DNA from: Luteococcus japonicus | GTDB taxonomy: Bacteria > Actinomycetota > Actinomycetes > Propionibacteriales > Propionibacteriaceae | Direction: 5' to 3' | Length of the DNA stretch: 64,000 bases | Assembly: GCF_003752415.1 (NCBI RefSeq) | Contig: NZ_RKHG01000001.1 | Coordinates: forward strand, 1,364,001 to 1,428,000 | Shown here: positions 59,505 through 64,000 of the stretch, piece after piece | Numbering within the stretch: the stretch's first letter is position 1 | Layout of the letters: every line of letters begins with the position of its first letter | The notes under the pieces: generated by a model | The model's database searches: none | Seen by the model: the letters and a program-made list of their open reading frames with translations, nothing else | What the model was told of the DNA's origin: nothing | Translations under genes and position numbers: made by a program

Positions 59505-60557
59505 CTAGCCAGCGACGTGGTCCCGGGCCCGGCGCAGTGCGGCAATGATGTCGTCGCCGATCTCGCGCAGCAGCGTCCCCTCACCGATCCTGCGGTCGGC
59601 CACCGTCGAGATCAGGGCCGACAGACCCGGGAGCGCCTCGTGCGGATCCGTCGGCATGGCGCCGATCAGCGGGTTCGAGCCGTCCGGCCACTGGGCGCTC
59701 AGCTTCTGCCAGGTGCGCAGCCAGCCCTCGCTGATCTCACCCACCGACGGGACCCCGAAGAAGTGCCCCACCGGGGCGTGGTGCCGAAGCGCCACCAAGG
59801 GGCTGTCCAGGTAGATCAGGGCCAAGCGCAGCCGCGCGTCCAGCGAACGGCGCTCCTCCCGGCTGCCCTGAACCGCCCAGCCGCACGGTGTCGGGCAGGT
59901 GGGGCCCACATCGGGCCGTTCGCCGGCCTCGATCGTCAGGTGATTCATGGCGCAGACGGCCAGGGTGTCGCCCAGCCGGGAGTGGAACTTGTCCAGGTAG
60001 CTGGTGAAGCCCACCCGGTCACCCTGCGACGCGTTCACGGCCCGCTTGGCGGTGGCGCGCATCGCCGAATTGTGCGGACATTCCGGGTCATCGGTGCCCC
60101 AGCGCTCCCCCACCTGGCCACCCAGCCGCAGCGGGTCTCCGCCATGGCCCAGCCGAGGCTCCCAGGCCAGCTGGCACAGGTATTCGCCAATCAGGTGCGC
60201 GGTCACGACGAGGCTCTGCGGCTCCCCGCGCTCGGCGCGCAGGTTCAGCACCTCCAGCATCAGCTCGTAGAGCGGCACCAGCGAGCCCAGAGCTCCACGG
60301 TGCGGGTCACGCGGGCCGTGGGGGAAGCCCGAGGCGCTCAACCGCTCGGCCCAGGCGTACTCCTCCACCGTCGTGGCCAGCTCGTCGAAGTCCTCGGCAT
60401 CCAGGGCCAGCACCCGCTGTGCCACCGCCGCCAGCCGGTGCGCCTCGAGGATCGCCGGATCGTTGTCACCCGCCGCAATGCGCTGGGTGAGCATGGACAG
60501 GGCCGCGTCGTACCAGTGCTGCTCGCACAGGGCGACGAGGGATGCGGAATCGATCAT
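59505..60557 (-). CDS. Protein of unknown function with Cys clusters
   Basis: A 350-residue, largely helical protein without a signal peptide. It has C-P-H-N at about residue 161 (TDDPECPHNSAMRAT) and CPTPCGWAVQ at about 226, which could bind metal, and several His-rich stretches (LVVTAHLIGEYLCQLAWEPR). I do not recognise the family; TPR-like helical repeats are possible. Its ATG overlaps the DtxR stop (ATGA), so it is co-expressed with the metal regulator, which suggests a metal- or oxidative-stress-related role. Confidence 0.75.
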   Translation of the reverse strand: MIDSASLVALCEQHWYDAALSMLTQRIAAGDNDPAILEAHRLAAVAQRVLALDAEDFDELATTVEEYAWAERLSASGFPHGPRDPHRGALGSLVPLYELMLEVLNLRAERGEPQSLVVTAHLIGEYLCQLAWEPRLGHGGDPLRLGGQVGERWGTDDPECPHNSAMRATAKRAVNASQGDRVGFTSYLDKFHSRLGDTLAVCAMNHLTIEAGERPDVGPTCPTPCGWAVQGSREERRSLDARLRLALIYLDSPLVALRHHAPVGHFFGVPSVGEISEGWLRTWQKLSAQWPDGSNPLIGAMPTDPHEALPGLSALISTVADRRIGEGTLLREIGDDIIAALRRARDHVAG

Positions 60558-61249
60558 GCGTCGGTGGCGAGGCTGACGAACAGCCCCTCCGCGACGGCCG
60601 CCGGAACCTCGCAGGTGCGGCCTCCGGCCTCGATCACGACGGTCTGGCCCTGCAGTCGGGCCGTCATCGAGGTGCCGGGCAACAGGTCCATGCTCTGCAG
60701 CACCCCGAGGGTGTCAGGGTCCGCCTGGCAGTTCTCGCTCATCCGGCGCAGGACCACCTGCACCGGCTCGGCGCCCAGGACGGTGGTCAAGGACTCCACG
60801 CCCTCCCGGAAGGACAGTTCGCTGCCCGCACCGCCGATAGCATCCAGGCCCGGAATGGGATTGCCATAGGGGGACTCGACGGGATCGGACAGGATCTGCA
60901 CCAGACGACGCTCCACCTCGTCGGAGATCACGTGCTCCCAGCGGCAGGCCTCGTCGTGCACCTGGCTCCACTCCAGCCCGATCACGTCCACCAGCAGGCG
61001 CTCCGCCAGGCGGTGCTTGCGCATCACGGCAATGGCCAGCCCACGTCCCTTGTCGGACAGCTCGATCCGGCGGTCCTCATGCACGCGCAGCAGACCGTCG
61101 CGCTCCATCCGGGCAACGGTCTGGGAGACGGTGGGGCCGCTCTGGTGCAGGCGCTCGGCAATCCGGGCGCGCAGCGGCGTGATGCCCTCCTCCATCAACT
61201 CATAGATGGTGCGCAGGTACATCTCAGTGGTGTCGATCAGTTCATTCAC
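60554..61249 (-). CDS. ideR: Iron-dependent repressor, DtxR/IdeR type
   Basis: A 231-residue metalloregulator. The HTH (ARIAERLHQSGPTVSQTVAR) and all metal ligands known from DtxR are in register: M10, C102, E105 and H106 for the primary site, H79, E83 and H98 for the ancillary site. A C-terminal SH3-like FeoA domain ends the protein. It represses iron-uptake genes when Fe(II) is bound. GTG start at 61249 after GAGGAG. Manganese-type members lack C102, so iron is the likely metal. Confidence 0.93.
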   Translation of the reverse strand: MNELIDTTEMYLRTIYELMEEGITPLRARIAERLHQSGPTVSQTVARMERDGLLRVHEDRRIELSDKGRGLAIAVMRKHRLAERLLVDVIGLEWSQVHDEACRWEHVISDEVERRLVQILSDPVESPYGNPIPGLDAIGGAGSELSFREGVESLTTVLGAEPVQVVLRRMSENCQADPDTLGVLQSMDLLPGTSMTARLQGQTVVIEAGGRTCEVPAAVAEGLFVSLATDA

Positions 61250-61436
61250 GGCAGGCTCCTCGGGGGCAAGTGTCGCATTGAATCACTCAACTGGCGAGCG
61301 CGTCGACCCATTGTCCGCGACGCATCACGCGGCGCCCTGCGGCCGTCCTCCCCCACCCCGACCGTGTCCGGGCCTTCGACGTCGTCGACGCCGGTGACCA
61401 TCCGCTGGGAGGAAGAGCGCGTCACCGCGGCTCTCC

Positions 61437-62399
61437 TCAGTGCTTGAGCGCCACGAAGGCGCCCGAAGCCAGCGAGATCAGCCCCGCGACGACCAGGGCC
61501 CACAAGGTGCCCCTGTTCTGCGAGGCGGCGCTGGGCCCAGTGGCCGCGGGGCTGGCCGGGGCCACCGTGGCCGGCGCCGGGGGCACGGAGGCGAGTGAGG
61601 TGGGCACCGCCACGTTGGTGAGCGTCGCCGGGCTGGCCAGCCCGGACACCGCCAGCTGGCTGCCGTCCAGGGCTGTGGTCAGCCCGAGCCCCTGGGCCTT
61701 CTCCGGGAGCGCAGCCGCGGCGGTGGCCGTCAGCTTGTAGGCGTCGAGCACGTGTACCGAGGTCAGGGTGCGCAGCACGAGGCTGCTGCCATCGGCATTG
61801 AAGGAGGCGTCGGTGACATTGGCCGGAGCATCCGCCACCCGCACCAGGGTGTTGGTCGGCCCGCCGGGAACCGGCTCCCCCGTGGTGCGGTAGATGCCGG
61901 GCTTGGTGCCCCGGGTGACCAGGTAGATCTTGCCGGTGCGGCTGACCGCCATGGCACCGCAGTCCTTCGCGCCATCTGGGTAGGCCAGCGTGAAGCTGCG
62001 GTAGGGCGCCGTGCCGCCATAGGCCAGGTCTCCGAAGCGGTAGGCCGCCACCGTGTCCCGCGAACCGGTCCGGTCCCCGACGTCGCCCACCCACACCCGG
62101 GAGTCGTGGAAGCTGACGGCCTGCACGTCCTGGGGTGTGGCTCCGTAGCTGACCGTGCCCTTGACCTTGCCGTCCGCGCCCACCGCCCGCACCTGCCCGG
62201 AGGTACGTGCCGGCACCCAGTAGACCTTGCGGCCGGCGTCGGCGGCCATGCCGGTGACCTCACCGACGGCGGGGTCGGTGCTGATCGTGTCATCGGCGCG
62301 AGCGGGAGCCGTGGCGGTGGCCCCGGCGGCCGCGGCCAGCATGCCGGCGACGGTGAGGGCGCGCAGGGCGCGTGCAGTGCCCGCGGGAGAGTCAGCCAT
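61437..62399 (-). CDS. Secreted, membrane-anchored beta-propeller-like protein
   Basis: A 320-residue exported protein. A Sec signal peptide (about residues 10-35, ALTVAGMLAAAAGATATAPA, cleavage near ARADD) is followed by repeats like a WD/YncE propeller (GDVGDRTGSRDTVAAYRFGD and SRTGKIYLVTRGTKPGIYRT), then a Pro/Ala-rich stalk and a C-terminal transmembrane helix (LWALVVAGLISLASGAFVAL). The fold suggests a cell-surface binding protein. I do not recognise the family. Confidence 0.75.
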   Translation of the reverse strand: MADSPAGTARALRALTVAGMLAAAAGATATAPARADDTISTDPAVGEVTGMAADAGRKVYWVPARTSGQVRAVGADGKVKGTVSYGATPQDVQAVSFHDSRVWVGDVGDRTGSRDTVAAYRFGDLAYGGTAPYRSFTLAYPDGAKDCGAMAVSRTGKIYLVTRGTKPGIYRTTGEPVPGGPTNTLVRVADAPANVTDASFNADGSSLVLRTLTSVHVLDAYKLTATAAAALPEKAQGLGLTTALDGSQLAVSGLASPATLTNVAVPTSLASVPPAPATVAPASPAATGPSAASQNRGTLWALVVAGLISLASGAFVALKH

Positions 62400-62421
62400 G
62401 TCGTGGAGTCCTTCGTCCGGG

Positions 62422-62520
62422 TCAGCCGAGTACCGCACCCAGCACGACGAGCAGCACCAGGGCGGCGAGCACCCCGGAGACCACCAGGCGACGAGAACGC
62501 GGATTCACGAAGCCCACCAT
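62422..62520 (-). CDS. 32-residue single-pass membrane peptide
   Basis: ATG at 62520 to a stop at 62422: a basic start (VGFVNPRSRRLVV) then one hydrophobic helix (SGVLAALVLLVVLGAVLG). Peptides starting with NPRxRR and a single helix occur widely in actinobacterial genomes at this size, which is why I accept it. It lies 22 bp upstream of the secreted-protein gene on the same strand and is divergent from the gene at 62572. Confidence 0.6.
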   Translation of the reverse strand: MVGFVNPRSRRLVVSGVLAALVLLVVLGAVLG

Positions 62521-62571
62521 ATGCCGTCGGGCCCACTGCCCGGCCACGCCCGAACGGGCTACCTTGGGTTC

Positions 62572-63231
62572 ATGGGTGAGTTGCGCATGTACGCCATCTG
62601 CATCGACGAGGTCCGCGACATGTTCGGCGCCACCCCGGCCATCGCCGGGACGCTGCGCCAGATCGCCTCCGAGACCTTCCGCGGCGCCCCCGTGCCGCCC
62701 CGCGCACCGGGAATGCTCGGCAAGCTCGGTCCCCTGTTCGCCCGGGCACCCGAGGCACCGTTGGTTCCGCACGGCACTCCGCTGCCCTCCGACGTGGAGA
62801 ACCTGCTGGCCGGACGCTTCGTGGCGCCCGAGCGTCTGGGGCTCGCCTGGCAGGTCGTCGACGCCTGGCTCGGCCGCCGCAGCCTGGCGCGCCACGTCCT
62901 GCACCGCACCCCGCGCGAGGTCGACCAACTGGAATTCGAACTCACCCGTGCCGGACTGCCCAGCCAGTTCGGGATCGGCAAACTGCAGGCCCTCGACGCG
63001 CAGATCCCGCTGCGCCCACTGCCGGGGATGAGCGTTGGCTACTGCAAGCACGCCCACGTGCTGGCCAGCGGACGCGCCCTGCAGGCGGTGCTGCCCGACG
63101 TGCTGCCGCACAGCCACCAACGCGCCGCCGCCCTGGCGGACTTCCTGACCTCCTTCGAGACGCTGGCAGGGGCCGCCCGCGCGAACGGGCGGCCCCTGCC
63201 GGACCTCTTCGTCACCTTCGACCGGGGTTGA
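62572..63231 (+). CDS. Protein of unknown function
   Basis: A 219-residue protein beginning GELRMYAICIDEVRDMFGAT, with VPHGTPLPSDVENLLAGRFV, AWQVVDAWLGRRSLARHVLH and LPGMSVGYCKHAHVLASGRA. It is soluble, Arg- and Leu-rich; no domain recognised. TACCTT six bases before the ATG indicates a leaderless transcript. It is convergent with the pyruvate carboxylase gene. Confidence 0.7.
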   Translation: MGELRMYAICIDEVRDMFGATPAIAGTLRQIASETFRGAPVPPRAPGMLGKLGPLFARAPEAPLVPHGTPLPSDVENLLAGRFVAPERLGLAWQVVDAWLGRRSLARHVLHRTPREVDQLEFELTRAGLPSQFGIGKLQALDAQIPLRPLPGMSVGYCKHAHVLASGRALQAVLPDVLPHSHQRAAALADFLTSFETLAGAARANGRPLPDLFVTFDRG

Positions 63232-63254
63232 CCTCCCCGGCAGTGGAGCTCGGC

Positions 63255-64000
63255 TCAGGCCGGGGTGATCACCAGCAGCAGGTCGCCGCCTTCCAGCTGG
63301 GTGGTCGAGGGCACCGCGACGCGCTGCACCGTGCCCGCCACCGGTGAGGTGATGGCGGCCTCCATCTTCATCGCCTCGATGGTGGCCACCGTGGCACCCG
63401 CCTCGATCTGCTGGCCGGCCTCGACGGTCACGGTCACGGCGCCCGCGAAGGGTGCGGCGATGTGGCCGGGGTCGGACTTGTCGGCCTTCTCGACGGCGCT
63501 GGCCTCGGCCTTGACCGACGTGTCGCGCACCCGCACCGGACGCATCTGGCCGTTGAGCAGGGCGTGCACGGTGCGCTTGCCCTTCTTGTCGGCCTCGCCG
63601 ATGGCGTCGAGCTCGAAGATCAGGCTGACGCCCTTGTCGAGGGTCACCACCTGCTCCTCCCCGGCACGCAGCCCGTACAGGTAGGGAATGGTGGGCACGG
63701 CCGACAGGTCCCCGAAGGTCTCGCGGTAGGCCTCGAAGTCCTTGGTCGGGCCGGGGAAGAGCAGCCGGTTGAGGGTCTCCTGCCGGGTGCGGCCGGGCTG
63801 GGACAGCAGGGCCAGGTCCTCGGCCGGCACCTCGGTGATGCGCGGCGGCGTGCGTCGGCCCTCCAGCGCCTTCGAGCGGAAGGGCTCCGGCCACCCGCCC
63901 TCGGGCTGGCCCAGCTCACCGTTCAGGAAGCCGATCACCGAGTCGGGGATGTCGAAGGCGTGCGGGTCCCGCTCGAAGTCGGCGGGGTCGGCCCCGACGG
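63255..64000 (-). CDS. pyc: Pyruvate carboxylase, C-terminal part (5' end beyond the window)
   Basis: The last 247 codons of a biotin carboxylase fusion. The segment from FERDPHAFDIPDSVIGFLNG to PTIPYLYGLRAGEEQ is the end of the carboxyltransferase and the allosteric linker; VSLIFELDAIGEADKKGKRT leads to the biotinyl domain with the lysine in IEAMKMEA. This architecture is pyruvate carboxylase rather than a separate transcarboxylase subunit. It replenishes oxaloacetate, important for propionate-forming metabolism. The first domains are outside the window to the right. Confidence 0.93.
   Translation of the reverse strand, partial: VGADPADFERDPHAFDIPDSVIGFLNGELGQPEGGWPEPFRSKALEGRRTPPRITEVPAEDLALLSQPGRTRQETLNRLLFPGPTKDFEAYRETFGDLSAVPTIPYLYGLRAGEEQVVTLDKGVSLIFELDAIGEADKKGKRTVHALLNGQMRPVRVRDTSVKAEASAVEKADKSDPGHIAAPFAGAVTVTVEAGQQIEAGATVATIEAMKMEAAITSPVAGTVQRVAVPSTTQLEGGDLLLVITPA

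Noticed and set aside
62521-63254. Minus-strand extension of the 32-residue peptide to 490 codons
   Set aside because: The extension is antisense to the gene at 62572 and to an out-of-frame copy of pyc; only the ATG at 62520 gives a sensible product.
1-64000. CRISPR arrays, rRNA genes, prophage structural genes
   Set aside because: No regularly spaced repeats of 25-40 bp with unique spacers, no rRNA sequence and no capsid, tail or terminase genes were seen.

Overview
The window is about 64 kb of high-GC DNA from an actinobacterium. Gene content (PurS-type purine synthesis, protein O-mannosyltransferase, Glp/SepX divisome pair, eukaryotic-type UGPase, DtxR/IdeR, pyruvate carboxylase) and many promoters that place a TANNNT -10 box 6-7 nt before the start codon (leaderless transcripts) fit this well. 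A member of the Propionibacteriaceae or a near relative is my best guess, but the genus cannot be fixed from the sequence alone.

Layout. 1-10 kb: aminopeptidase N (cut by the window edge), a BadF-type sugar kinase, a NarL-type regulator, a Tat-exported PhoX phosphatase behind a two-unit PHO box, purS-purQ, a DMT exporter, purC and an XRE regulator. 10-19 kb: GH13 branching-enzyme-like protein coupled to an aminotransferase, PfkB kinase, purB, purD, YceI, DedA. 19-27 kb: MarR, ispE, rsmA, tatD, rsmI, pmt (order like the mycobacterial Rv1002c-Rv1011 block), an NCS2 permease and an APC permease. 28.2-29.9 kb: a complete IS1380-family element with a CTAG target duplication that falls on the -10 box of the APC permease. 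30-35 kb: a solitary HsdR_N-type nuclease protein, two alkylation-repair genes (tag, ogt), a YgjV-acetyltransferase fusion, an ABC exporter and an HXXEE protein.

35.4-47.2 kb is an accessory region. It holds a decayed DUF2207 gene, a C-terminal integrase remnant, a membrane/HEPN gene pair, a Crp/FNR-controlled metal locus (HMA chaperone and a P1B ATPase with CPG in place of CPC), cupin, quinone reductase, AraC, and a rep-xis-int module like those of actinobacterial integrative elements (AICE, pSAM2 type), ending at a tRNA-Ala(CGC). The integrase C-terminus and a terminator-like repeat each occur twice, about 9 kb apart, which suggests two related elements in tandem.

47.2-58 kb: sepX, rimJ, mog, moaC, glp (moeA), a 5-formyl-THF cyclo-ligase, a complete IS481-family element with a 15-bp target duplication, fmdB, a SAF-domain protein, mscL, a frameshifted gene, galU and tRNA-Arg(CCU). 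This is the conserved actinobacterial galU-glp-rimJ-sepX neighbourhood with molybdenum cofactor genes set inside it. 58-64 kb: thioredoxin, a methyltransferase, a DtxR/IdeR regulator, a secreted propeller-like protein, a 32-residue membrane peptide and the 3' end of pyruvate carboxylase.

Between genes there are several dispersed inverted repeats: a 41-bp hairpin (two copies), a 75-bp element (two copies), and a short REP-like motif (three copies). No CRISPR array or rRNA was seen, and I recognised no riboswitch.
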